Shown here piece after piece: positions 23,276 to 34,340 of a DNA stretch of 64,000 bases. Made by a program: the position numbers and the translations under genes. Numbering within the stretch: the first letter of the stretch is position 1; each line of letters opens with the position of its first letter. Under the pieces are notes generated by a model. That model made no database searches, was not told the origin of the DNA, and was given only the letters and a program-made list of their open reading frames with translations. The DNA is from Rapana venosa (lineage: Eukaryota; Mollusca; Gastropoda; Neogastropoda; Muricidae): positions 15,907,973 through 15,971,972 of the forward strand of contig CM054158.1 in the NCBI GenBank assembly GCA_028751875.1. Reading direction: 5' to 3'.

Positions 23276-23603
23276 TTAAAAGGAAATATCATTCTTCTAA
23301 ATCGGAAAAAATGGCTGGCTGAGGATCGTGTGAGTAACACTTGAGGAAAGTTTGCATGAATGACCAACTTCAAGCCTTATACAGGAAGAAAAAGAAGATG
23401 AAAACAAAAAGATGATGGTGGTTATAAAGAAGAAAGAAGATAAATGATGATGAAAATTAAAAAATGAAGGGGATGAGAGGTGGGACAGAAGAAAAAAAGA
23501 TGATGAGATAGTAGAAGAAAGAAAGTAGAACAACAAAAATTTGCGATGAAAAATGCAAAAACGATTACGATGCAACAACAAAAATGTCATGAATTCTCCT
23601 TAG

Positions 23604-23915
23604 GCTCAACAGATGGAATCTGACGTGAGAGTTTGCCCCATGGAACAGATCATGGGCCTTTTCTTGCTGTGGCGGACCAAGACTGCTACGGAAAATAGAA
23701 CCACACACTGCACTACATGGTGTTTGCCACTGTGCTAACAGACGTCCCTACAAAAGTGAAAATGCAACGAAGATCCCAAATGGGCAAATTGGACACTTCT
23801 ACGACAGTGCTCATTGGAAAACATCAGCGCCACTACACTATGCATAAACAATGAAAAGCCAGTCCTACCTGAATATGTATTGAATACTGGGGGCGCGAAA
23901 CTAATACGCTGCTAA
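23604..23915 (+). pseudogene. Plus PARP-like gene, terminal exon 6 (broken)
   Basis: The acceptor TTCTCCTTAG has the right phase for exon 5. Recognisable PARP end pieces lie in order in different frames: PHGTDHGPFLAVADQDCY, LHYMVFATVLT (the 'MF-A-VL-G' strand), PYKSENATKIPNGQIGHFYD ('P-NG...YDS'), and LENISATTLCINNEKPVLPE ending in EYVL, then a stop at 23913-23915. In the expected frame a TGA and a TAG occur early, and two further frame changes follow. The order and spacing fit a real PARP C-terminus, so this is a damaged exon rather than noise. Confidence 0.7.
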
Positions 23916-23968
23916 ATTTTGTTTGAAATGCAGCTGAGTTTTGTCAGAGTTTGGGGTTTGGCCCAAGG

Positions 23969-24085
23969 GGGTTAAACGCTTGTTTGAAGGGAGCAGCGAG
24001 TTACACAGGGAGTTTGATTGCTTGTTTGGAGAGAGCGGCAGGTTAGACAGGGATGTTGAACGCTTGTTTGAAAGGAGCGGCCTCA
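23969..24085 (+). repeat. ~47-bp imperfect repeat, 2.5 copies
   Basis: 'aacgcttgtttgaaggga', 'gattgcttgtttggagaga' and 'aacgcttgtttgaaagga' each precede GCGGC/GCAGCG stretches. It sits just past the plus gene's stop codon. Confidence 0.6.
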
Positions 24086-24210
24086 AGTGACGGGTGTTGG
24101 GGTGGGGTAGGGTAGGGTGAGGTGGGTTAAGGACTGGAACATGTATACCTCAATTCCTCACTTGAATGTGTTTGGTTAGTTTGCCCGCTAGGTGGAAAAA
24201 TAAAGTCCAT

Positions 24211-24890
24211 TGTGTGTGTTTGTGAAGAAAAGAGATAAACTTGAATAAAGCAAATGCTAGAATGTGTACATGTACTTGTTTGTGTATGTGAAGAAAAGAG
24301 ATAAACTTGAATAAAGCAAATGCTAGAATGTGTATGTGTACTTGTTTGTGTATGTGAAGAAAAGAGATAAACTTGAATAAAGCAAATGCTAGAATGTGTA
24401 CATGTACTTGTTTGTGTATGTGTGAAGAAAAGAGATAAACTTGAATAAAGCAAATGCTAGAATGTGTACGTGCACTTGCTTGTGTATGTGAAGAAAAGAG
24501 ATAAACTTGAATAAAGCAAATGCTAGAATGTGTATGTGTACTTGTTTGTGTATGTGTGAAGAAAAGAGATAAACTTGAATAAAGCAAATGCTAGAATGTG
24601 TACGTGTACTTGTTTGTGTGTGTGTGAAGAAAAGAGATAAACTTGAATAAAGCAAATGCTAGAATGTGTACATGTACTTGTTTGTGTATGTGAAGAAAAG
24701 AGATAAACTTGAATAAAGCAAATGCTAGAATGTGTATGTGTACTTGTTTGTGTATGTGAAGAAAAGAGATAAACTTGAATAAAGCAAATGCTAGAATGTG
24801 TACATGCACTTGCTTGTGTATGTGAAGAAAAGAGATAAACTTGAATAAAGCAAATGCTAGAATGTGTACGTGCGCTGGTTTGTTTGTTTT
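24211..24890 (+). repeat. 66/68-bp tandem repeat, ten AATAAA-containing copies
   Basis: Each unit holds ACTTGAATAAAGCAAATGCT, then a GT-rich run (TGTGTACATGTACTTGTTTG). AATAAA falls at 24244, 24310, 24376, 24444, 24510, 24578, 24646, 24712, 24778 and 24844. The period is 66 or 68, the difference being one TG. The layout of AATAAA plus downstream GT-rich sequence is that of an animal polyadenylation site. It lies about 300 bases beyond the plus gene's stop codon. Minus-strand open frames here are a by-product. Confidence 0.9.
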
Positions 24891-25392
24891 TGTGTGTGTG
24901 AGCGTGAAAATCGAAGTTAAATTCAAAGTTGAACTTTTTCCCAGATGGTACATGGAATGAGCAGTGAAATTATTTTTAATTTTTTTTTATCAATCCATTC
25001 ATCTAAAAACAAAACATAATGAAACAGTCCATATAGATATGCACAAATAAGAACAGAAATCATAATCAAAACAAGCCATGCAAATTAAACAGAAAAAAGT
25101 CTTTAAAAAAAACAAAAAACCCTCGCACGAAAAAGAAAATTAAAGCAACACACAACCCTGACTGTTGTGATCATTGAAGCATTAAAAGACCTTTTCCCCA
25201 AATCCTTTGGTTCTCACAGACAAACAATTTAGACACAGTTTCTCTCCACTTTTTGTTTCTGTGTGTCCAGTTTTTACCTTTGGTACAAAACGAGCTCCAG
25301 GAAACTATTATAAGAAGAGAATTCAGTTTGAAGTCTTTTCTTGATGGGGCATTTTGGGGACTGATCAGCCTGCTTGCACTGTAGACATTCTT
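24891..25392. other. No gene recognised
   Basis: AT-rich sequence with A-runs. Nothing supportable. Confidence 0.5.
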
Positions 25393-25617
25393 TGGATGAG
25401 ACTAACCTGAGGTCCCATGTGCGAACGCACGCAGAACAACTTGTGCACATGTTGAAACCTGTCCCACTTTTCGAAAGAGTAGGCCGTATGTGTGCCAGTG
25501 GGAACGAATGACAACATTGACAAATTTGCATACACACGGTGAGAGGATGTAAAAAAAAAAAAAAAAGCACATGAGTGCTTATTCCATTATCCTCGAAATA
25601 AAAGAGTAAATAAATAG
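25393..25617 (+). mobile_element. SINE family A, 5'-truncated
   Basis: It starts at the core 'ggatgagactaacctgagg' and ends 'cttattccattatcctcgaa' plus AATAAATA. A 16-A run interrupts the 3' part. Confidence 0.8.
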
Positions 25618-25901
25618 GAATAAAAGCATGACAGACTATGGATTTTTCTGGAAATGATATTCAGAACATTGAAACAAAAATTTATAGCTACAAGAATATT
25701 GTAGACCTGCTGTGAGTTTGGTTAGCAAAAGAAAAAAAATATTAATTTTTGTAGACTGTAGTACACTAGTTAAACATTTTTTAAAAATCCAAAAACCTGA
25801 AACAAAATATTGAATACTTAACTACCAGACTGAGTCCTTAATTTTTTTTTTAAACCCCAAAAAGACGATGCTTTTTCTTTCACTCATGTACTCTTGTGGC
25901 C

Positions 25902-26125
25902 ACTCCCCCTAAAAGTCATTCGGATGAGATTATAAACTGAGGTCCCGTGTGTGAATGCACACAGATCATCTTGTGCACGTTAAAACCCATTCCGCTTCTC
26001 AGAGTAGACCATTGTGTGCCGGTGGGAACAGATGAAAAAAATTACAAAACTACATACACATGGGGACTGGATGTAAGAAAGCACATCAGTGCTTATTCCA
26101 TTACCCTCGAAATAAAAGAAAATGA
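25902..26125 (+). mobile_element. SINE family A, 5'-truncated
   Basis: From 'actccccctaaaagtcattc' to 'ccattaccctcgaaataaaa'. A 5-base loss lies in 'gcttctcagagtag'. Confidence 0.8.
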
Positions 26126-27532
26126 AAAAACATGACCCACTACACCACACCTCAGCACTTGGTACACGTTTTAGAATAACTCATCTAGCATCTACTCTCC
26201 ATAAAATTCCAGCATATACTGACTTACTGTAATGTATAAAGTTACCAAATAACTGATTCATCTACTTTTAATGGAAAACTTCCCTTGGATATAATGCCTA
26301 ATGGGCGGCTTGGAGAGATGTCATGCCAAGCGACCACAGCAGACAAGGGTACAGGGACAGCCTGTTTTGCTCAATTGCTTTTCAGCGTCCTTCGAGAGTA
26401 AATTTTCCATTTTTCTGGGTAACATCAAAAGGTCTCCTGTTTTAGATTTTTAGTATATGCCTAATATAGTTTCATAGACTATGTTGATATAATGTGAGGT
26501 TTTATTGCAATTAGTTTAACCCCCAGCTAAAGTTTTACTGGACTATTTCTAACATTTTGTGTAGCAGTTAAGTTCATCCTTTTCACACTGGTAGGTTGAA
26601 ACAAATACCTTTGAACTACAATATCAAGAAAAGGATAGACTGTTGACAGTTTATACACACACACGCACACACATAAAAGTACACACACACACTCTCGCAC
26701 ACACTACCGCCACCACCACAATAACCACCAGTATCATTAGTGACCACATGACACTGAACAAAGCCACCAACAACAATGACCATCATCAGCACCAACTTAG
26801 GGAGTTGTGTTTTTTATCAGGCATGTTCTGTACTCTAGAGTTTCATTAATAAAACAATCAGAAAATTAAGAAACAACTCGATAACGTTTTAATTTTTAAA
26901 AGTCACTGGCACTTTGATCTTGATGAACAAAAGAAAGCCAACAGCAAGCTTGTGCACAAAATTGATTATCCATATTATATATGCATTATGGTCTTTCACA
27001 CTACAACTAAAGAGTGCAGCTAAGAGTGGGGAAAAAGAGAAAAGGTACAGCAAAGTCAGTGCTGCACTTTGCACATTATAACTTTTAGGTTGCAACCCCT
27101 ATCCCCACCCCCATCCTGACTTGTAGAAGGAATGTGTTCAACTGCTGAGTGATCCTGGTCACTGGGTCTACACAAAGCAGGGAAGGACTCTATTGTTCTC
27201 CCTTCCCTTGTCTGAAGTGACTAGTTTTCTACAGTGTGTAGTTTTGGGATAATCCAGTGACTCAGCACTGTGGTGTGGCCTAGTGCCTCCCTCACACAGC
27301 CTCAGGGCTCCTGGTTCAGCCCTTTTGTTTTGACTGCAGTTACCACCTTTGTTTTACAGCCCCTTTATCAGCTACAGCAGGGGCCCTCCCCTGAGGGCTA
27401 TATCTCACACACACACAAACACACACACTAACTCTCTCTCACACACACACACATACACACTAACTCTCTCACACACACACCACACACTCATGGGTTTGAT
27501 TTGTCACAACACACACACACACATCTCATCCC
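26126..27532. other. No gene; CA-rich microsatellites
   Basis: Simple repeats lie at about 26655-26705 and 27403-27525. No exon, SINE or LINE is recognised between them. Confidence 0.5.
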
Positions 27533-27600
27533 TTTGATTTGTTGCTTTACAAGATTCATCGCTATATAAAGTCCATAATTATTATTATTATTATTATTAC
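27533..27600 (+). repeat. 3'-tail repeat with (TTA)n
   Basis: TTTGATTTGTTGCTTTACAA, then 'gctatataaagtcc' and (ATT)n. It is the same tail as at both window ends. Confidence 0.65.
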
Positions 27601-27754
27601 AAAAGGGGAAATGTTCTGAAACATGCAATGTGCAGATCTATCTACTCTACTGGCCAACCATGTCAAAGATCTTCACCCTCATTGTGCTAACTGTTCATGG
27701 CTGCCCTGGTGATCATAGGAAAGTTCTCAGTGAAACTTGAAGGATATAAATATT

Positions 27755-27861
27755 TACTTTCCAGGGACTAACCAAATCTGTGACCTTCACCTACAGCTAT
27801 GCCATCTGGGCTTTTCACGTAGGGGTGAAGGTCACCAACATCCAGGGCGCCATGGAAAGTA
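27755..27861. repeat. 107-bp near-palindrome (foldback or exon-like)
   Basis: The outer arms TACTTTCCAGGG and CCATGGAAAGTA and the inner arms GTGACCTTCACCTA and TAGGGGTGAAGGTCAC share one centre near 27808. On the plus strand a frame stays open throughout (KSVTFTYSYAIWAFHVGVKV and on), with an AG before it and GT after it. It could be a MITE, a structured RNA or an exon; I cannot decide. Confidence 0.5.
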
Positions 27862-27892
27862 GGTAATGGCCTGCCAGTCCTATTGTGAAAGT

Positions 27893-28172
27893 AGTATGTT
27901 CTTTCAAGCCAGCAGGCCCATAGAGCCGGAGTTTATCCCGGTTTCTGTAGCGTTAAGCGAACTGATGGTTTTTCACCACCCCTGTGACAGGACGCTAGTC
28001 TGTCACCAGATACTTCCCCAGCAGAGCTGGTACCCACTTGTACACCTGGGTGGAGTGAGGAAAATAGGAGTAAAGTGTCTTTCCCAAGGGCACAACACCG
28101 AGCCGAGCGGGGATTGAACCTGCGACCTCTGGATTACGAGTTGACCGCCTAAACCACTCGACCACGGTGCCT
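27893..28172 (-). mobile_element. tRNA-Thr-derived SINE with intact target duplication
   Basis: On the minus strand the head reads GGCACCGTGGTCGAGTGG..., with a CGT anticodon loop and B box GGTTCAATCCC, so it resembles tRNA-Thr. The body has 'cttgggaaagacactttac' and 'cacccaggtgtacaagtggg'. The 14-bp duplication CCTATTGTGAAAGT flanks it perfectly (27879-27892 and 28173-28186), which implies a recent insertion. It is unrelated to family A. Confidence 0.85.
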
Positions 28173-28189
28173 CCTATTGTGAAAGTGAA

Positions 28190-28416
28190 ATGCTTGAAAC
28201 ATGTTTGGTGATGTCTTCTGTAAAAAACAAAACAAAACCACCATCAAATTACCCCCCCCCCCCCCCCCCCCCCCCCCCCCTTCCAACACACTCACTCACA
28301 CACACACAAACATACTAAAAAGAAAATCCTTCTTTCAGACAATGGTTGTAAGTAGCCAGAAATACCAAGGTTGGCAATCCACCCATCTAGAAGGAGAGAG
28401 ATGTTGAGGATTAACT

Positions 28417-28457
<41 letters not shown>

Positions 28458-28968
28458 AGTCCACCTGACAATGAGTAGGCCGAGGCCTAGTGGTCTGGGC
28501 ACCACTCTTTCAGACTGAAAAACAATCCGGATCCTGTTTGCAATACGCACTAAGCAGAAGGACCGGGTTACTTTACATGAAAAATGTTCATCTCTTGAAT
28601 AAAACCAATGCAAAATGCCTGTACATATCTTATTGAGAGAGTCACTTTCTCTGTAGTGTTTGTTTTTTTTAATTAGGTCAAGGAAATGTTTAAGGCTGAG
28701 AAGAAGGTCTGAATGCCCAAGCTTGTGTATGAATCGTGTTTGATTGAAGAACCACACGCAGGTCGTGGCAAAAATAAAAGCGCACAGGGACATGCCCACA
28801 CTTACAGTACAGATTTTTTTTTTTCTGTTGCTTATTGTCCAGCCGATCACAAAGGTCACACCAGGGTTGTCGTCTCATTTTGTTGAGAAAAAACCAACAA
28901 CCACCAAACAAAACCTATATTTATCTTCTCTCATAGACCTGAAAAGGACACCCAAAAAAATATGTTGA

Positions 28969-28972
<4 letters not shown>
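28190..28972. other. No gene; poly-C and (CT)n
   Basis: A C-run of about 28 bases lies at 28253-28280 and a C/CT run at 28419-28456. No coding exon is supported. Confidence 0.5.

Positions 28973-29036
<64 letters not shown>
28973..29036 (+). repeat. (GA)n microsatellite
   Basis: About 64 bases of GA with one break. It lies at the 3' edge of the following minus-strand SINE. Confidence 0.9.
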
Positions 29037-29040
<4 letters not shown>

Positions 29041-29373
29041 ATTCCTTTATTTCGAGGATAATGGAATAAGCACTCATGTGCTTTTCTCATCCAGTCCCCG
29101 TGTGTGTGCATTTTTGTAAATTTCGTCATCTGTTCCCACTGGCACACAATGGTCCACTCCTCCGAAAAGCGGAACAGGTTTTAACGTGTGCGCAAGATGT
29201 TCTGGGTGTGTTCGCACACTGGACCTTGATTTATAGTCTCATCCAAAAGACTTTTGAGGAGAGTGGAGTCGGCACTGATGTTAACTCCAGAGGAAAAATT
29301 CTCTTGAACGAGAATCGAACACAGGTCAGCAGATCACGAATACATCACTCTAACCACCAGGCTATCCCCTCCC
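29037..29373 (-). mobile_element. SINE family A, near full length
   Basis: From 'atttcgaggataatggaata' through the full core to the head in reverse ('cagcagatcacgaatacatcactctaaccaccaggctatcccc'). It is well preserved. Confidence 0.85.
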
Positions 29374-29489
29374 CCCAACAGAGAGACAGACAAACAGAGA
29401 AGGAGACAAATTCAAACCTTGTCCTTTGCAGAAAGGCCAACAAAGACAGCATCCAGCACAGCTAGACTTAACCCATCCATGAATTTTTT

Positions 29490-29960
29490 GGAAAGACAAC
29501 TATGCTAAAAACTACTGCAGCATCAGCCCGGACAGCCATCCAGGTAAGGTCCCGCTAACTCTTCCTGAATAGACTGAAGCCACAAGCGAAGACATCATTA
29601 AAGGACAGGCAAGTTTTAGAGCAGGACGGAGCACAACAGAGCAAATTTCCAACTTCAGAATACTCTAATGTAAGCAGCTGCAATAGCCTACCAGCAAAAT
29701 CTTTACCAAGTCTTTGTGGATTTTAAGAAGGCATTTGACAGAGTTTGGCATATCGCTTTGTGGGCAACCATGAGGCTGTATTAACATCCATGCCAACTTG
29801 ATCAGAACCATAGAATGCTTTTAGGACAAGGCAACCAGCGCAGTTTACTATAACATACCTAAACTTCTGAAACAACGGGAGTACCCAAAGGGAAAATGTC
29901 TGCTCTCCCCCTCCTCTTCCTCATTTTTTAGAGAAATGAGGAAACAAACTTTTTGGGGAA
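29490..29960 (+). pseudogene. LINE reverse-transcriptase fragment
   Basis: The stretch reads EDIIKGQASFRAGRSTTEQI, then 'NLYQVFVDFKKAFDRVWHIA' and 'LWATMRLY'. These are RT motifs 2 and A (D in VDFKKAFD). Motif C is lost. Several stops occur. It is a different LINE family from the 12 kb and 46 kb elements. The downstream edge fades into the low-quality block. Confidence 0.7.
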
Positions 29961-30905
29961 AAAAAAGAGGGTTTACGGGCCCTTTAATGCTGCTGATCAA
30001 TCCTTGAGGTTGGGAAGAAAAAAAAGTTTTTGTTCTTAATCTTTTACCCCCTGAAATAAAATTGGGGTTTTTCGTTTTTTTTGCGTTGTTTTTTGTAAAC
30101 CCGGGGGTAAAGGCAGGAGACTATATTTTTGGCCCCCAACCATGCCAAACCCCCCCACCCCCACCCAAACCCAAAATTGGATGGAGATATTTTTTCCCAA
30201 AACCCCAACATTTCCCCCCAGTTTACAGTGAGAAAAAAGGAGAGACCCCTGCCCCCAGGGAACGCGCATGCGGGGCCCGAAAAACCCCCGGCCACAACAC
30301 CACAAAACCCAAAACTAAAAAATTTTTATTACACACAAGAAAAACCCAAAAAGAGAAAAACCTTTTTTTAAAACACATTAGCCCAAAAACACACACACAC
30401 AAAACCACAAAACCCCACGCCCACGCACGCACCCCACCCCCCGTACGCACGAAAGGGCACGCCCCAAACACAACACACACACACCACCACCACTAAAACC
30501 CAAAGCTAAAATGTTTATTACACACACAGAGAATCCAAGCGACATTTTTTACAAAAACAAAACACACACAAAACCACGCCCCGCCCCCCCCAACGCACGC
30601 ACCCCACGAAACGCACGCACGAACAACAAACACACAACACACTAAACCCCAAGCAAAATTTTTTTATTACCCACCAGAGAACCCAAATTGCAACTTTTTT
30701 ACACATTGGGCCCACACACACACACACCCACAACAAAACAAAACACACACACTAAAACCCACCCCAAAACCTTTGTATTGCGCATTAGTCAAAAAAACAA
30801 GCACACTGAACCCCAGGGGCTTATTTTTTTCCGGTTTTTTTTCCCTCTGCCTTTCAGTAGTTAGTTGTGCATGGATCTCCGTTTAAAATTTTCTTTCCAA
30901 AGAAT

Positions 30906-30976
<71 letters not shown>

Positions 30977-33900
30977 AGTGGGTTATTTAAATTTTAACTC
31001 CGGGGGGAAAACCCGGTCTCAAGAGTGCCCCCGGGGATTTTCCCAAACCCCCGGGCTATCAGATTACGGGGTAAATTTGCTCAACCCGGGTAAAACTCAC
31101 CCCCCCCCCCCCCCCCCCCCAGCAAAATGACCATTCTTGTCAACAACAACCCAAAAAATGAAAGAAAAAAAAAAAAAAAACCACAGAAACCCCCAAGACC
31201 AACCCCCCCCCCCCCCCCCCAAAAAAAAAAAGAAAAAAAAAAAAAAAAAAAGGGAAATATGGCACAGACATCAGGGTTTTTCAAAAAAAAACAGCTTGTT
31301 AAAACTTATTGATTTGACCCCCACCTCTCTCTCTCCCTCCTCTCTCTCCCCTCTCTCCTCTCCCCTCCTCCCCCTCTCCCCCCCCCCCCACCCTCGGGCT
31401 GTCTCTCTCCTTTCTTTTCTGGGGGCGGGGCGCCCCCGCCCCCCCCCCCCCCCCCCTCCCCCCCCCAGCGCACCAAAATCAAGTTCTCCCAAAAAAAAGG
31501 GATGGTTAAATTAAAAAAATTTTTAAAGACTTCCACATTTAAGTACATCTCGGCCCTGGGGAACCAGTATTCTATCCCCGTTTTCCCCTGGAAAAACCTC
31601 TGTCATTGAACACGGGCATACCCCCTCCCATTGGGCCCCCTGAGGGTAACGCTGTCAAAAAAAAAGGGTTGGGCCATCACAGTCTTCAAAGGGGCCCTCG
31701 CTCCACTGTTGGGCCCCTGTCAAAACAGAACCCAGAAAACGGGGTAGTGTGGGAACCATAGGTCCGTCCCGTGGTTCGGGTTAAATGCACTAGCCGCAGC
31801 AGCAACACCCACATAGAAGCAGTAGCAGAAATTTAGTAGAAAGTGGTGGGCCAAGAGTATATAGACCGTGCCCCGTGGCTTTTTCTTTTCCTGTTTGGGG
31901 AAATTTTGTTTCTGATTTTTTCACCTTTTTTTCCCTCCTCCTGTGGAGATCTTTGTACTGTTGAAACCACAGAATTATTATCATTATTATTGACGTTGTA
32001 TGTGTTATCATGTTCGTCTTCTACCTTTTCGTCTCCCATCATCATCATCATCATCATCATCATTGTAATGTATTGAAAATTTGATAGTTCATTTTTATAG
32101 CTTTTCAGCACCGCCCAGATTGATCCAAGGGAAACAACCTTTGTTGGGAACTGTATTGGTATATGGGAAAGACTTTTCCCCTTTGATGATTTTTCATAGC
32201 CCTTCCCGGGGACACACCTGTACTAAAATTGGGGGTTTTGTAGTACCTTTTATAGAGTGGGAAGTGGAAAAAAAAAAAAAAGGGAGTTTTTCACACTTTT
32301 TTATTTTTAAAAATAAACCCATTTCACTGTGACTTGTTTTTGGGGGTTGTTTGACAAAGAGCAATACAGGGTATCACGAAAAGTTGGAAAGGGAACCCCA
32401 AATGAGGATTGCCCTTGTATTCCCCACATGTTACCCCACACAGGCAAATTTTGGCAAGGAAACAACAGGCCCACAAAGGCCCAAAAGTGTTTGCTGAAAC
32501 TTTTTTAAAAATCAAACCCAACCCCCCTTTTTTTCACAAACACATGATTTTGAAATTTAGAGGGTAGCTTTTACAAAAGCCTTTTTGTTTCTGTGGATGC
32601 CTTAGTTTCGTGCGTATGAATGAAAAAAGGGATAAAAAAAAACCAAGGAAAAGGGACGAAATTTTTTAAGTGCGTGGGGTGAAAACCTTTAAATTTAAAT
32701 TTTAAAAAAAAAACCAGTGAAACATTATTTTTGAATGTTTTTTGTCCCTTGCCTGGATGAAAGCATCCCCCAGAAGCGCTTCAACAAGCCAAAAAAAATC
32801 CCATCAAACCCACACAAAAAACCCCTCACAAACATCACCCCCCACCCAAACAACATCATCATCATTTATCACCCCTTTGCCTATCCCAAACATCATCACA
32901 TCACCATCACCACAATCACAAACCCGCCCCGCCATCATCATCAAACCAAACCCCAATCAACAAACATCATCATCATAATCATCATCATCATCCTCATCCC
33001 TTAGTCATTATCCCTTTTTCTTCCGGGGTAGAACTTCCAAATTCATTCTGATAAATTTTTTTTTAACAGGGAATAAATTTTTTTTTTTCCACATTCCCTC
33101 TTTCCGGGTGACATGTTTTAAAAAATTTTCCCTACAAATTTAAAAAAAGGCCCAATGCCATGTCAATCCTCAAAAATAAAGTATTTAAAAACCAAGAAGC
33201 GGGTCTCTGAACGGGCGCTCCCCCCACACCACATAGGGAAAAGGGCCCCTTTTTCCTTGGGGTTTTTACTTTTTGGGCCTTTTGGGGTTTTTTGCAGGTT
33301 GGGAAAATTGGGGCGGCCCGGGTATTGCCTGCTTTTAAACAGCACCCTTTAAAACATCCTCAGGGTTTTATTGTATGTCTTTTTACTCTATTCTACAAAG
33401 CCAAACCCCAGTCAAAACAAAACTAAGTTTTTAGGGCAACACTTTGCCGGGGAAGTTAATACCAAAGGCCCCCTTTACATTGGGTTTTTTATGGGTTTTT
33501 AAGTGTTTTTGTGCAGGTTTCCTTTCCCAAATTTCTAAACTTTCCATGTGTTCTCCTTTTAGGGACAGATAGCCCAGTGGCGGGCACTATCCCCCATCCA
33601 AGGTTTAAAACATCGAGCGGGGTTTTTCCCTTGGGTGGGTTGGCCGGGTTTCGGGGCCTCGGCTTCAGGACAATCCCCCAAATTCAAACCCCAGCGGGAA
33701 ATGGGTTTCCGGTTTCCCCTTTAAAGGGGCAAGGGAAAGGGAAAACATTTTAGTGAAGGCTGGGCCCCCGGGGAAAATTGGAGTCTCTGAAGCCTCCCAA
33801 ATTCCCCTACGACCACATGGTTTTTAAAAGGGAACCCCCTTTACCTTTTAATAGTTTGATTAAGAGTTTTCTTTTTTTTGTTTTACTATGTTGGGCCCAC

Positions 33901-34340
33901 ATTGTTATTAAAATTTTTCTAAAAAGTTCCAAATTTTAAATTACTTTCATACAATTTCAAAAACCTCTCTCCTCTCCTCTCTTCCCCCACTCTTTTTCCC
34001 CTCAATCTCCCCCTCCCTCCCCTCTCTCCTTTTTTTTCTCTCCTCTCTCTCTCCGACTAATATCACTTCCGGGGAATAGAACAGAAATCGAAGAAACAAA
34101 AACCTTTTCCTTTTTTTTTTTTTAAAACCTCCATTAAAACAAAGGGGAAAACTAAGATTTGGGGTTCTAGGGGTTTATTGTTTATTGTTTGTTTATTTTT
34201 GGTTGTTTTTTTTGGCCAATGAAGAGAGGCGTGTGAAGCACTCACTTTAAAAAAAAATAAAAGAGAAAAAAAGAAGGGGAAAAAAGAGACCCCCCAAAAG
34301 ATGGTGCTCCTGACCTGCACGCAACTGAGGCCACAAAAAA
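29940..34340. other. Low-quality block with inflated homopolymers
   Basis: Almost every short homopolymer is stretched (ccccccaccccc, ggggttttt, 62 G at 30909-30970), unlike either side. Many long open frames here are artefacts. The block looks like a poorly corrected long read. Only the PARP exon near 31.56-31.78 kb can be made out. Confidence 0.75.
31560..31775 (-). CDS. Minus PARP-like gene, probable terminal exon 6
   Basis: Within the low-quality block the minus strand shows NHGTDLWFPHYPVFWVL, then FFFDSVTLRGPN, then an IEYWF end. These align in order with PHGTDHGPF, LHYMVFATVL, HFYDS-LEN and LPEYVL of the plus copy's exon 6. Inflated homopolymers cause apparent frame changes and a TGA, so the reading frame cannot be trusted. 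Boundaries are approximate; a possible acceptor CTGCGGCTAG lies near 31790. Confidence 0.45.

Larger units (their letters stand above)
7841..23915 (+). pseudogene. PARP-like ADP-ribosyltransferase gene, plus copy (whole locus, probably decayed)
   Basis: Six exons with GT-AG borders rebuild a protein of about 300 residues: a start MFSLL, an N-terminal segment with the signature QPPEDPNHVKYPGSW, and a PARP catalytic domain. Family landmarks are VKRIIRIQNKDLWARYY (exon 3), RMFHGTS and SICEHGFQIDRP (exon 4), GKG-HYF across the exon 4/5 border, and PVLPEYVL (exon 6). PARPs move ADP-ribose from NAD+ onto targets. The H and Y of the H-Y-x triad are present and the third position looks hydrophobic, which fits mono-transferases of the PARP7-15 type (inference). 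Exon 3 is one nucleotide short for the phase set by exon 2, and exon 6 has two in-frame stops plus two frame changes. Either this is a pseudogene or the assembly carries errors; the stops argue for decay. Its paralogue lies on the minus strand at 31.6-45.8 kb. Confidence 0.65.

Noticed and set aside
24127..24953. Minus-strand frames of 88-145 codons with repeated THSSICFIQVYLFSSH
   Set aside because: By-product of the 66/68-bp tandem repeat; no start context or splice sites, and the frame changes with each TG difference.
30036..31548. Several open frames over 70 codons, glycine- or proline-rich
   Set aside because: They sit in homopolymer-inflated sequence and translate poly-G, poly-C and poly-A runs.
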